This document shows, piece after piece, positions 1-11,622 of a stretch of DNA of 64,000 bases (position 1 is the first letter of the stretch; the number at the start of each line of letters is the position of its first letter). The notes under the pieces were generated by a model, which did not search any database, had not been told where the DNA came from, and saw only the letters and a list, made by a program, of their open reading frames with translations. The position numbers were made by a program, and so were the translations under genes. This DNA is from Limnanthes douglasii subsp. nivea (Eukaryota; Streptophyta; Magnoliopsida; Brassicales; Limnanthaceae): contig JAUPFV010000001.1 of the NCBI GenBank assembly GCA_036936605.1, forward strand, positions 115,390,771-115,454,770, written 5' to 3'.

Positions 1-54
1 CACCTACCATAAACAATACAACTACTACCACTCAAACAACAATAAATAAATAAA

Positions 55-994
55 GGGTGAAACTATTTTTTCCATAAGATTTATTATTTCCTCCATTTTA
101 AATTTTTTAAAAAACAATCAACACTTATTTTTACATTTTTGTCCTTAATTTACTTTCTAATTTATATTTTGTTGCCACTAGGAACTATCCAACTCTTATT
201 CCAACAAACACGTAATTAAATCAAATTACAGCCAACATATATCATTTAAATTCTAAAATTAAACTTTAAAAACCAAAAAAACTTAAATAGCTTAAAAATT
301 AATCATGGAAAAGGAAAAACATCTAAACCAAAGATTCAACGCAGAAAATCACCCAATCAACCGAAAACATAATTTAATATTGTAAAAATAGCAACGAACA
401 AAAATCAAAGAGTCCGAATAAAAAACAAGTTAAAGTATTTTTTTAATAAACAAATCAAAAACAGATTTCCAAAGTTTTATAAAAGTAATTATATACTAAA
501 AAATCAAAAATTTGTTCTTGGAACTCAATATGAGGGAAAACAAATTCATAACAAAAGAGTTTCGGGAACTGTAATTTTCTTTTTCTGCATATCAAGTTTG
601 TGGAAGTCGCTATGCAGAATTCTTGGAACTCATACCAACCGATAGATTAAAAAATATTTAAGAGAGATTTTTATCTTTGATAGATTGCTTCAGTCGAAAG
701 AGTGATGGCTAGGGTTTTTTTTCTCGGTTAAAAGAGTTGATCGCTGTATATTTATATTGATAGGATTAGAGTTTAGGGGTGTAAGTAAATATTGTGGGTA
801 GAAGGTTGCTGGAAAAAAATTAAGGTAGATATGATGTTTAGGTGGTTGTGGGAGAATAAGGTGAATATCACTGTTTGGAGTAAAATTAAAAGAAGGGTAA
901 ACTAATAATTTTCTTTATGGAGGAAATAACAAAGTGGAGTCTTTTTTGAAATACGGAGGAAATAAAAAATCAAATGGAGGAAATAGCTTCACCC
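55..994. mobile_element. Non-autonomous Mutator-like element with terminal inverted repeats
   Basis: Both ends carry a degenerate inverted repeat of about 50 bp. The left end starts GGGTGAAACTATTTTTTCC and the reverse complement of the right end starts GGGTGAAGCTATTTCCTCC, followed by further TATTTCCTCC motifs on each side. The element is bounded by the same 9 bp, ATAAATAAA, at 46-54 and 995-1003, the duplication size typical of Mutator-like elements. No transposase ORF is present in the 940 bp. The duplication lies in AT-rich simple sequence, so a chance match is possible. The long terminal repeats with G/C-containing tips make the call reasonable. Confidence 0.6.
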
Positions 995-1006
995 ATAAAT
1001 AAATAA

Positions 1007-1007
<1 letters not shown>

Positions 1008-1059
<52 letters not shown>
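1008..1059. repeat. (TA)n microsatellite
   Basis: Almost pure TA dinucleotides with one TACACA interruption, adjoining the right flank of the Mutator-like element. Confidence 0.9.
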
Positions 1060-1060
<1 letters not shown>

Positions 1061-1064
<4 letters not shown>

Positions 1065-1628
1065 TTATAATCAACAACTTCAAACTAAAATATATATACA
1101 TGGATCAAAAAAAATTAAAAAAAATATCATAAAAAATATAATAAATATTTAATGCTGCAGTGAAATTGGATTTTGAATAACAAACATCGTTTAAATAATA
1201 TAGTTGAGATGTTTTGAGTTTTTTTTAAACATCCAACCGTGTCAAATTCAACAAAATATGATTCAATATCTCTTAGTCCTAAACTTATCCGTAGCCTTGT
1301 TTGTCTAGATCTCCCAAACAGCCCCTCTGAACCATCCAAGCCAGTACAAAACTATAGCCACAATCTGGAGACAAAGCTTAAGAGGATTCAAGTGGAAGGT
1401 TGTGATGGTGGCACATTTCGGAGTAACCTCTTCTGGTTCTTGCTTCCCTGGGTTATGCTTCACAAACCGTAGAATAATTACTAGTAAGTTACAATAAATA
1501 ACAAATAAATAACATTTTTGCTTTGTCACTAAATTATGATTCCATGAATAGTTAGATGTTGTTTTGAGTTAGATGTTTGATATATGCTCCATAAAGGAAC
1601 CCTCCAAATGGAAATCAAGTAGTCGTCC
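1061..1628. other. Unrecognised segment with gene-like composition
   Basis: There are short ORFs on both strands. The stretch at about 1239-1472 is clearly less AT-rich than its surroundings and is open for 77 codons on plus and 74 on minus, but I recognise no domain in either. It may be a captured exon fragment or the damaged leader of the Tat remnant that starts at 1629. No function is proposed. Confidence 0.2.
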
Positions 1629-1667
1629 TTGACGCAGACTATCCTCACACCCGACTCAGCTAACCAT

Positions 1668-2094
1668 ATGGCCACCACCACAAATAGAGTTTTAATCGCA
1701 CATGATCTTTTGCCTACTGATCCTAACAATGACTCTGCTCCCGTCGACGAGGAAATCACGACCGTTCAGGGAGAGCTTACAACAACTCAAGGTATCCCGG
1801 TGGTAACCCCTTCTATTTTTATCCTTTTGAAATCGCATATCAAAAAGATGAAGCATTAGAAGCTCAAGAAACTCTAGCAGCTGGAGATCAATGACCAGGA
1901 AGACAATGTCACACTTGCTAAAATGAGTGGCGCTCTGAGTTGTTGACTGAGAAAGTCCATAAGGGGGCAAGGCTCCGCAAGTGCTACGCCTGGAGGCCAA
2001 CAAGATGAGTCGTGGAGATAAGGCTATGGATCGAGCGGAGACCGATTGAGGGACAAGGAATGAGTCATAGAAAATATTATCCAAGAATCATAAG
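1668..2094 (+). pseudogene. Gag N-terminal remnant of decayed Tat-type gypsy element A
   Basis: This is an open stretch beginning MATTTNRV at 1668 (the longer ORF starts at 1629) and rich in Asp, Pro and Thr. A stop-ridden continuation leads up to the inserted solo LTR at 2095. The polypeptide resembles the low-complexity N-terminal part of Tat gag. More importantly, the gag capsid-like domain continues on the same strand directly after the solo LTR. The reading frame is broken several times, so no product is expected. The assignment rests on position more than sequence; a chance ORF is possible. Confidence 0.4.
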
Positions 2095-2473
2095 TGATGA
2101 GTCCGGATTTCTTAACCACTGCCTACTGAGATTTCCGGACAAGGGCAATTCGGATAAAAACTTGCCACTGAAATATCCGGACAGGACAAAAGTAAAAAAT
2201 AACTAAACACATTTTAACTAAGCTATATGCTAATCAGCTTAATAAGTAAATGGGTCTTTAAACTTGACCCGGTTCCATAATTCGACCCGAAAGCCCATGG
2301 ATCCATATTTAAGGGTATAAATACACCAATTACTTTCATTAATGAGGATAATGAACATTTAATACAACCAAGCAGCTCAAATCTCTCACTACTAAACACC
2401 CAAACATTTAATACTCTCTAAACTTTCCAAAACACATGACAAAATTACCCTCAGCTTAAAATAAACCTCACCA
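2095..2473 (+). mobile_element. Solo LTR of a Tat-type gypsy family (TSD ATAAG)
   Basis: The 379-bp LTR begins TGATGAGTCCGG and ends ACCTCACCA. The 5-bp target duplication ATAAG is perfect at 2090-2094 and 2474-2478, so it is a solo LTR left by LTR-LTR recombination. It is related to the LTRs of the complete element at 34,272-44,821: shared TGATGAGTCCG start, GGGTCTTTAAAC, GACCCG, CCCGAAAGCCCAT and a TATAAATAC promoter box (about 2317-2330). It lies in the same orientation as the gag it interrupts. Confidence 0.88.
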
Positions 2474-3480
2474 ATAAGCATGATGAGAGGACAGATAAAG
2501 AGGAGGCTCAACGACTTAGGGAGAATGACGCGATCTAATACGACCAAGTGCTTCTGAAAATGGTCCCTTACGTCCTTAAGGAATCCCTCTTTGTGGGCAA
2601 GATTTTGGAAGCAATACTTCTGCAAAAGTTCGACCCATATCGCATGGAGGCGTACAAAGGAACGAGAGATCCAGAACGCCACTTGGAGAAATTCTCGAAT
2701 ATGATGATGACATTCAACCCCGAATACGCCATGTTGTCTAAGGCGTTATCCAAGACTCTCAAAAGTAACATTATGGATTGGTTTAATGGGTTACCAAAGG
2801 GGTTGATTCGTGATTTTATAGGTTTTTGGGGCACCTTCAAAGATATGTCCATGGGAAAGAAAGAACCTAAAAATGAAGTGACTTCATTATGGAATTGTAT
2901 CAGAGGATAAGGGAGTCGTTGAAGAGTTACGTCAAAAGAGTTGTCCACACTATGAACGCCCTACCAAATCTGGAGGAGCGAGTGGCAATAACATCTTTGA
3001 AGAGGGGGCTCGACCTTGATGGGCCTTTGTATGCCGATTTGGTTCGATTTTTGGTAAAACGGTAGGGGATAGTTTTTCCTAGATGAACCAAATTTATCGG
3101 AATGGCTGACACAAAGAAGGGGGACTTATCATACTCTTCCACTATCAAGTAGAAAAATTTTAAAACTCCATCGTCCGAACGAAAGAGAGCTGACGACCTG
3201 GGACGTCACAAGAGCGCGAGGAGCTTGATAGGCATGCAAAGGGACTCATATTACAACAACTTGGGGCAAAAATTCACATCTTTAACAGAGAAAATATATG
3301 TTATCTACTATAGAACTAAGCGACGAGTTAAATATTAGCCCCTGTGAAACATGCAAGCTTCTTTCTATAAGAGATCTAACTGCCACTTATGTTCCTACCA
3401 TAATGATCATGGTCACCTGAATGGCGAGTGTTGGCAGCTCCAAGAAGAGATTTAACGACTTATCGATAATGGGGAGCTGG
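2474..3480 (+). pseudogene. Gag (capsid-like and zinc-knuckle region) of Tat element A, broken
   Basis: The open segment 2548-2910 encodes a retrotransposon gag domain: residues about 32-115 include YKGTRDPERHLEKF, WFNGLPKG and a FWGTF block. Gag forms the cytoplasmic particle around the element RNA. After a frameshift near 2885 the domain continues as ESLKSYVKR, LPNLEERVAITSLKRGL and LVKR, to about 3060. A knuckle-like CSYHNDHGHLNGECW motif follows near 3380-3440, then ERLIDNGEL, typical of the Tat gag C-terminus. Several stops and frameshifts make it non-functional. Its N-terminal part lies left of the solo LTR. Confidence 0.75.
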
Positions 3481-4400
3481 TTCAGTTGGTTAGGCACAAG
3501 GGAGTTGAACAGTTGGATGACAGAAAGGTTGAGAGCCCTTCGGACGAGGTGTCATACAGAGGAAGAACGGTAACAGAAATCAGCAACGGATGTTCACCAC
3601 GACAACATGAATAAAATATTGAAGAACCTTTTTATCATATCAGATACCGCAAGCTCTTATCATGGCATCATTGGTGGCTCGTGGTTATATGAAATGGAGG
3701 ATATTCCTTGTATATTTTGCCATTCTTTGAAGTACACAGTCGGCAACCTAGTAGGAATTTTCAGGAGTAACCAGCGGACAACAACTACTTTGTCTACGTG
3801 AACTCTGCAAAGTTGGAAAGATAGAAATTAACTAATGATGGGGTGGGAACTCAGTAGTATGATACCAGACCATTTCCAGACGTGGTGGACAACCCCCTTG
3901 AGAATGATCTGATCATTAGTGTTAACAAATAAGAAATCGGTGAGGCAATGGCTGAGAGTTCGCGGGTTCGTATCGGTAATAAACTTGACCTGCTTTCAAA
4001 AGTACTTTAATTAATTTTTTGCAACATAATATGGATGTTTTTCTTAGAATGCGAGTGATGTTTTGGGGGTTAGCCTGTCAGTTATCTTTTAAAAACTTTC
4101 CGTCGACAAGAGGGCGAGACTGATATGACATAAATTACGATATTTTTCTTCCAATTTCATAAATGATTTTACAAAGGCAAGAAGGTTTGAATACGAAAGT
4201 GATGGACCTAATGGAAGCTCACCATTGGAATGAATAGTGGATGTCGACAGTGCATTCACCACACAAGGGGGAGGGTCGGTATTATTTTGAAGATGTCAAA
4301 TGGTGATGAAATCAGGCAAGCTATAAAATTCGACTCCAGAGTAACAAACAACACTGCAAAGTATGATGCGGTATTGGGAAGTTAATAACACTATAACAAA
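3481..4400 (+). pseudogene. Protease, pre-RT and RNase H remnants of Tat element A; RT deleted
   Basis: The segment 3607-3801 carries a degenerate retropepsin C-terminal half (FIISDTASSYHGIIGGSWLYEM, a decayed form of the YNAILGRPWL block). About 3930-4110 matches the linker before RT: EIGEAM, VRIGNKLD, a decayed NMDVF block and SVDKRARL. Instead of RT, an RNase H start follows at about 4230-4390: DSAFTTQGGG then GIILKMSNGDEI and NNTAKYDAVLGS. The roughly 1.2 kb of RT is therefore missing. Integrase is not visible downstream. All frames are broken. Confidence 0.6.
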
Positions 4401-6025
4401 CAGCTCATCACGAATATTATTTTGATCATGATTCTTGTGGAGACTAGAGTTTTTTTTATTAATGTTGACTTCTTTATAAGAAAAATGAATTTATTTTGGA
4501 GTTATGCCACTAACCAATCTTCTCATCGTTTGGGCATGATCTGGTTTATCTGGAATCCAAATATCTTTTCTATTTTATCATTCTTTCCTGCAAAGTTGGT
4601 ACCCTCAATTCTTTTATTGCATTCTTTCTCACAACCATTTATACTTTCAATGATGGGCCTCAGCGGCAGGGCTGATACTTTTCGGTAACATTATATGATT
4701 ACCCTTGGGTTGCTCTCTAAGATTTCAATGTTATTCGTAAGCCCAAAAAATATACCAACTCTTCCAATCAAGTAACTATTAACAAGTTCATCATTGCTAC
4801 TATCAATGTGAGTTAAGTGATTTTAGATCATCGAGATTTTATGTAGGCTAACAAGCAACCCTAAATCTCATTAATTTTAGAATTAACAGAAGTTATCTTA
4901 CATGCTAGCCCTGACTAAGCATAAAAATATTTGACTAAACATAATCAGTCAAACCCTTTATATAATAAAGTATAACTAAGTTAGTATATAAGGCCATTAC
5001 TAGCTTGTCTAAGCCTATTATTAGCTCGGATTAGGCTGTGACAATTATATCACTCATTTGTAGCCCTCTACTCCTTAGGAAAGACGTGAAAGAAGACTAA
5101 TAGTTGATGTGCAATAATCCATGTGTATTCGAGCTATTTCTTTGTTTGTTTTAAGTTTAGCGAGCCTAGAAGGTGCCAGTGATGTTTCGATGGCAGACAT
5201 TGCCAGTGATTTGCATAAGTGGCAGAACGATCATGAGCTTCTTTGTAAGCGGCTTAGGAGTTGAAGAAATGCGAAGGATCAGGTCTTTGATTTTGAATTT
5301 TATCGAGCCCTCATGGATTAGATTTGGATGTTGTTCTCTTGATTTTTATTTTTTAGTTAACTGATCAGTTTGGACAGCCTTTACTTCGATTAAATGATCA
5401 TGTCGTGATGCTCTCATCTTATGTCTGGCTCGGTTCATAATGGTCATACATTTGCCTCGTTAAAACCCTTCATTGTCAAAACTCTTCTTTGAGGAAAAAA
5501 ACTCTATTTTACAAATGGAAAAGAGTACAACGTAGATAGCGGACTTCTAAAGTAACTAGAATTATGGCAATATTAGTGAGAGCGGTACCTCCTAGTGGTA
5601 TGATGTAAAAATAATTAATACTATTAGTAAAGAATAAAATATGAATGAGAGATGTACCACTTTTATGAATGATTTCTATTGAAAGACTTTATATTTTTTT
5701 GATTAAGTACGTACTAAGGTCTTGCATGATGTGTTCGTACTTGTTTGAAAAATAATACAGTGCTCATATTCAGATGATGAACGTTTGGTTATTGGGCCTA
5801 GTCTCATTAAAATGTGATTTGGACATTTATACCTATTTTTTACACAACAGGTTGGAGGACGCATGTATGAATTGTTTCAGCTCTGGCATTCTTAAAATGC
5901 TAAGGGATTGAGCTACTATTTATGAAAGAGATAAAAATATGGTATGATACGACAGACACCCAAATTGAATAGGTGGGGGCAAAGCATTTTGATATTATAT
6001 TGAACAGTCATGAGTGTATATGTTA

Positions 6026-6262
6026 GGTGCTCATGCTTGGAATCCTGGCATAGGGGCCATGTACGTGGTGCTCTGACTTGGATGTCATTTTGCACACGTT
6101 TGATACTCGGCTCAGAATCCTAACATGGGGTCCATGCATATGGTGCTCTGACTTAAAAGTCACTCTGAACACGTTTGGTGCTCGAATCCAAATCCTAGTG
6201 CATATTGGTGCTCATATCGGAAACATAGTCCACATTTGTGCTCGACTCGGAAGTGTGATACA
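6026..6262. repeat. Degenerate tandem repeat, period about 75 bp
   Basis: GGTGCTCTGACTT recurs at 6067 and 6142, each followed by a CACTTTG/CATTTTG-like block, ACACGTTTGRT, GCTC and an AATCCTA tract. Diverged partial units on both sides share GGTGCTC plus AATCCT or GGAA. About three units are visible. No coding meaning. Confidence 0.6.
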
Positions 6263-6374
6263 CATTTTCATTTTCTATTATGTGAATAAAAATAGTAAAA
6301 TTATATCAAATACAGTTGTGATAGGTTGCGACTATTGAAGTCATGCACAACTAAGCTAAGTGTGGGTCGAACCT

Positions 6375-6515
6375 AAACCAAAAACATGTTGAACTGAGTT
6401 GATGTTTTGTTGAACTGGCTAAGGTTGTGATGAACTAAGCCGAACCTTGCTGAACTTAGTCGATGTCCAGCTAAATTGAACCTGGGCCTTGCTGAACTGA
6501 GTCGTGGCTGATCAT
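6375..6515. repeat. Short degenerate tandem repeat (TTGAACTGAGT-like)
   Basis: Units related to TGCTGAACTGAGTCGATG recur about six times at 15-40 bp spacing (TTGAACTGAGTTGATG, TTGAACTGGC, GATGAACTAAGC, GCTGAACTTAGTCGATG, GCTGAACTGAGTCG). The antisense ORF over it is just this repeat translated. Confidence 0.5.
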
Positions 6516-7270
6516 TATGTGATTTAGCTATAGGATTAAGTCTTAGAGGTGCGAATATATGGTTAAACCTTAGGGGTTTTGCTATATAGATAGGCTTTAG
6601 AGGAACCCATATGATTGCACCAACATGTGTCATTTAATAACGATTGCACAATGACTTGTTTGATAATGCAAATTAAGTGTCATCAGTGATACATGGATTT
6701 AATCCAGTGATTCCAGCGGCAGCCGTGAAAGTAGTTAAACTTCATAAAGATTAAGATAGTGGAGCTAGACACTACAAGCCATAATGATGAGATCGATGGA
6801 TTTTAATCGAAGAAATAAGCACTGATTTTATATAAAGAAATTTACATTCGGTGGATTTTTTTATAGTTTTTGAAGAAAATATTTATGGTATCTTTCAATT
6901 CTCACATACGACACCAAGGATGGGCCTAGATTTTGTTTAGACTAGTGTAATAGATCTCGAACAAGGATTAATATGGTGTTAAGCTAGTTTGTATATAAAA
7001 TTACTCTTATGGTGCGATAGAGTTAGACGAAGAAGATGCCAAGTGCACTTTCATGTAAGCATGAAAGTGATTTTATTGGATATCAAATATAATATATTGG
7101 GTTGGATCTCCAATGTGAGATACCACATCAAAACTTAGCAAAGAATTTGAAAGTTAGAACTATAACTCATTTGATCCATATGCAAAGACTTGTATATAAT
7201 AGTTCCTACAAAACTGACTTAAGAAATAAATACATAATTGCCTAGGAAAGCTAGATTAATTGTTATAACT

Positions 7271-7708
7271 TAATGAGTCCGGAAATATTCGCTACTCACT
7301 GTAGAAACCGGACAAGGGAAATCCGGATAATAATCACCCACTGAACTATCCGAACAGGACAAGAGTATTAAACAACTAATCACCTTTTGACTAAGCTAAT
7401 TACTAATCTGCTTAATAAAATAATGAGTTTTTAAACTTGACCCGATTTCATAAGTTTGACCCGAAAGCCCATAAGGCCCATAATTAAGGGTATAAATACC
7501 CAACCCCTTTCATTAATGAGGGTAATGAACATTTAATGCAACCAGGTAGTTTAACTCTCTCACTACAAAAGACTTAAACATTTAATACCCTTTGTTTTCC
7601 TAAGAATATCAGATTTATTGATGTTAAAAAGTTTGCAAACATTTAATACCCTTGAAACACCACAAAACATCTAACAAAATTACCCTCAATCGAAAATAAT
7701 CCACACCG
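7271..7708 (+). mobile_element. Second solo LTR of the same Tat family (TSD TAACT)
   Basis: A 438-bp relative of the LTR at 2095-2473: TAATGAGTCCGG start (TG mutated to TA), CCGGACAAGGG, GACCCG, CCCGAAAGCCCATAAGG, GGGTATAAATACCC, and an end ACACCG (CA mutated to CG). A perfect 5-bp duplication TAACT flanks it at 7266-7270 and 7709-7713, so it is a separate solo LTR and not the partner of the one at 2095. It is longer because of an internal 61-bp duplication-insertion (7576-7653). Confidence 0.85.
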
Positions 7709-7713
7709 TAACT

Positions 7714-10700
7714 GACAAAGAAATCAATATATCTTAAATGTTATAAATAACTAAACATAAATATATTAATCTTTTATAGATAAATTATGATTAAAATATA
7801 ATCTGAGTTCATTACTAGCTCGAGATCGACTGTGTTAGAGTCCATTGTTAGCTCGTGTTTTCTTGTGATAATTCTAGCCTTCATCAACACTATTTCTATA
7901 AAGATTATGCATCGTGACCTGCATGAACGGATACCTATATCACATACTCCTAACATTAGATTCATATCAGCTTCACACATAGGTTTGCCAATAATTTTCC
8001 AATATTTATCACATACTCGTAACATAATATGCTCTTTGTCTAACATAGCTAGTTTGCATGACAATACAGTCTATGTGTTTTCTAAACAAATACATTTATA
8101 TTCCTGATCAAACCCTATTTCTCTAGATAATTTTTTTTTAACATTATATATATATGGCGACTTTTAATATTAAACCTTTGACATGAACAAATAACCAAAT
8201 TTTCGAAACATGCTTAATAAGCTTTAGATTCGAGTGAACACTTTTAATCCAATAAAATTCACATAGTAGAGTTGGGAAAATATTGTAGAGTTAAGGAAAT
8301 GTTGTAAGTTAAACATAAAAATAGCTAGTAATTAATTATTATATTGTCCAAATATTGAATTTCATTCATGACGTGATGAAGAAAGTTGTCACAATGTGAT
8401 TTTATTACGAACTCATAAAGTAATCGATGATGGTTGGTTAAGCTCTATATTTTTTCCAAAGTTTGTGTCACCTTATTATCGGTTATGGATGCAAAAACAA
8501 TATTCCAAAAATGTATATGCTCTTTGAAGTCCTATACATTTTCTATTGATTATTTGTATTTACAAAATGTTTTTTGCTTATATGAAATTTGCACAAGACG
8601 TAAATTATGTTAGGAAATACATCTTTAATTGATCATATCAAAGGCGAACACTGATTATCTTCCAAGACCGATTTTAAACAAGTCAAAACCTATGTGAAGT
8701 TCTCTAACTTCTCAAAACTCAAAAAAATAAATACAAAGTAAAATGTCATGTTTGTTGAAGTTACATCAAGAAATTTTAATAATGGGTTATTACACTCTTT
8801 TATCTTGTACGTATGGTCAATAATGAAAACTTTTGGCAATATGCACAAAAATTCGATACTTATTAAATGTGTAAATTTTTATTTTTCAAAAATCGCATCT
8901 CATATCTTTAACGTCATATTTTATTTTATATAATTTTTCTCCCCATCTTGTATGTGGGTTTACCTGGAGGATATGTTGGTTTGTCGGTGAGATTGTTTTG
9001 ATTGCCAGTGGTGCCTATTACTGAAACTGCCTAGTCTAGTAAGAACCCAAACATGTATTCTGAAGTTATTATATCAGTTATGCATATGAATTGGATTATT
9101 TTGGTTCCTCAATCCATTTTCTATTCCATTGTTGGGCTTGAGTTGATGAACGAGAATTATGGTTTTTGAACGAGAGTGGTTTCTTCTATAGTGACGATGT
9201 TCTTCTCTTCCCACTGATCCTCTTTCAGATCTACTCATTAGCACCCTTCCTATAATACTTTTTCCCAAGCATGACAATCTTGAGCCTCTCACCGAGGTAA
9301 GTAATTAGTGGAAGGTTTGTATTATTATTCTGAGATAGAAGAGATGTCAATTTATTCATCGAAAACAAGCTACTAACAATCACAACGACTTCCAGACCAT
9401 TTCATTTGTATTCTTTCATATACGACAACATATTCGATCTCTGGACGAGGTAGTTTCAAATATATCTACATCGGTCTAATGGCCAAGAGTTATTCTATTT
9501 GGTTGGATTACAAAGAATTTGTATGTTCTTGTATCACCTAAATCGGATACACGTGTTCATCTCCAATTGGAGCGTTGGGCTCAGAGGTTGTTGGGTTTTA
9601 CATTATTCAGTTTTGAATCTAACTTTTATAATAATGGTGAAAATATGGTTTAAAACAATCTTGGAGTCTTCTGGAAACTTTGTTCTCACAAACGACGCTA
9701 ATGATAATGCTTAAATTATTCTAACTGAAATAAAATATCAATTATTTAGTGAGTTTAGAATATTTAAGTAATTAAATAAAGAAGGAAATGCAAAAACGTC
9801 AATAAAATATTAAAAGTTTGATACGTAGCTCATATGTTGAGGATCTTATTTATAACTTGGGACTACATGGGATTTGAACCTTGGTTGGGGGGGGGGAATA
9901 TTTAATTTTTATATTTTATTCTATAACTAACTATTACAAATATCTTAGTTTGACAAATTACTTTTTTATATGGACAAAATGTATATATAATGTATGTTTT
10001 CTAATTATACGATTTTAAAGTGATATGGGCCCAAATATTTATTAACTTTGTGTTTTATTAACTATAGTACAAGTAATTTACATAATTAGATCTTAACAGT
10101 CCTAATATTTAAACTAAATTCATTAATGATGAGAGAAATGATACAATTTGTAAGAAACTCGTGTAAAAATATGATCCATGGTCAAGTTTCACGGTTTTTT
10201 TATTGGCATTTTCTGAAGACTTCATTATTTATTTATTTTACTACAGCATTATATGTCTTAGTTCAAGTATGTTGAGATTTTTTATTTATTATATCCTTAA
10301 AAATTACACTGTAAGAAAAAAAATGATTCGGTTTGACAATTAAAAAGATTCTATGATGAATATCCATAAATAAAATACAAATAAGTATGCCATATAATTC
10401 AACTATACGTTATTTAAAGTTTTATAAGGATCAAGTAAAATCAGTCCTCATATTGTATCTTTTCTTATTAAAAATCTATGAAACAAATTTAGAATGGTAG
10501 TAGGAGGTTGAAGAATTGGCATAACCAAAGAAATGGTTCTCATATATATGGTCTAGTTTTATTTTTAGTTCCAAAAAACACTTTGCGAATTTGATACAAT
10601 TACATTTTTCAAAGTATGTATATATTTGGAAACTATATTAAATTGTCGGTAAGTTAGTGATGGTAAAAAATCTTTACAGCCAACGATAAATTTTGCATAG

Positions 10701-11433
10701 CTAAAACATTTGTAAAATAAAAAGATAACTTATATAAAATACATACAACTATCACTTGCAATAATGTTATGCATATTTATGTAAATTAAGCATACTTTTA
10801 GCATAATCATTCATGACATACCTCTAAAGATGTGATTGCAGATATAACTACTCAATATTTTGTATATTTATTTATTTGTTCTTACTTTCATACATGTGTC
10901 GAATATATAAAAAAACCAAATAAAAAAGTACATAAAGAACGATAGAAGTCTTCGAATAAAGTTTTACGAACATACATGGATTGTTATTTTTATGGGATGG
11001 TCGAGATAAATAATATAGTTCATAGATGATTATTTTACTATTATATACATATGTCATCATAGAGTCAAATTCATTGAAAGTCTAAATATTTCAAGTCTAA
11101 TGTTGAAAAACACCTCAGTAAAAATAATTACTAGTGTCATATCTCGCCATGGTCGTCATTGTGATAGGCATGACGGTTCAGTGAACTTGTGACCTGTTTT
11201 AACTAATTATGTACGTAATAGTTTCATTCTCAAAATATTATCCAGTATAGTAGTTATTAAATATTGGTACATTAACTTTGAACTTGACAAAACATTTGCT
11301 TAAAATATTTTTACATTTGTAGAAGTCTAGTAAAAGTAAAGTTATGTTGACCCAATAAAAAATAGAATTTAAGACGGTTAGTATTTATGTTGTTGAGCAT
11401 CCAAACTATTTTGGAATACAAATGGTGATAATG
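7714..11433. other. AT-rich intergenic stretch without recognisable genes
   Basis: Short ORFs (7832-8107, 9074-9292, 9499-9714 and others) show no domain I can support. 8190-8435 holds a dispersed repeat also found at 26,020-26,275 (listed separately). A homopolymer of G occurs near 9888. Nothing else stands out. Confidence 0.5.
8190..8435. repeat. Dispersed repeat, copy 1
   Basis: It shares ordered blocks with 26,020-26,275: GATTCGAGTGAACAC vs GGTTCGAGTGAGCAT, then TTCATTCATGACGTGATG vs CTCGTTCATGAAGTGATG, then GATGATGGTTG vs GAGTGATGGTTG. Similarity is about 70% by eye over the right-hand 100 bp. The class is unknown. Confidence 0.45.
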
Positions 11434-11442
11434 TTTAGCCCT

Positions 11443-11622
11443 TTTTTATAGGGAACCCGCAATCGCTACTCAACGAGTGCGCACAGGGTAAACCCTAAGT
11501 CTGATGCAATAACCTACAAACCAACGCGAGAAGGTAAACCACAAAAGATGACAGACTTAAACCAAGAAGTTTAGTCACGAGCTCATCTACTCCACCAACT
11601 CGGCTACCCTTTTTGGGGCATA
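11443..11622 (-). mobile_element. tRNA-derived SINE
   Basis: On the minus strand the unit begins with a tRNA-like head, GGTAGCCGAGTTGGTGGAG, carrying a polymerase III A-box (TAGCCGAGTTGG). About 31 nt later comes a B-box-like GGTTTAAGTCT. The body ends in TATAAAAAA. Flanks share TTTAGCCCT at 11,434-11,442 and 11,623-11,631 (AT-TTTAGCCCT on both sides with one mismatch), a plausible target-site duplication. At about 180 bp without an ORF it fits plant SINEs. The family was not identified. Confidence 0.75.

Larger units (their letters stand above)
4401..7265. other. Anonymous AT-rich stretch downstream of element A
   Basis: No integrase or LTR of element A could be recognised. Short ORFs (for example 4422-4688 and 5173-5364) have no recognisable domain. 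Around 5180-5310 one plus frame reads like a weak coiled-coil fragment (SDLHKWQNDHELLCKRL). At about 5458-5535 a CCTCGTTAAAACCC...GAAAAGAGTACAAC tract resembles sequence I associate with plant retroelement 3' regions. Two local tandem arrays are listed separately. The rest shows nothing I can name. Confidence 0.35.

Noticed and set aside
2095..7708. One retrotransposon with LTRs at 2095 and 7271
   Set aside because: Each LTR has its own perfect target duplication (ATAAG and TAACT), so they are two separate solo LTRs.
9499..9714. ORF ending SSGNFVLTNDANDN, reminiscent of a lectin-domain receptor kinase
   Set aside because: Only a handful of residues resemble the motif; the surrounding frame has no lectin pattern and no kinase follows.
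11575..11612. tRNA gene on minus
   Set aside because: Only the A- and B-box halves match; no cloverleaf or anticodon arm can be drawn, and the sequence is the head of a SINE.
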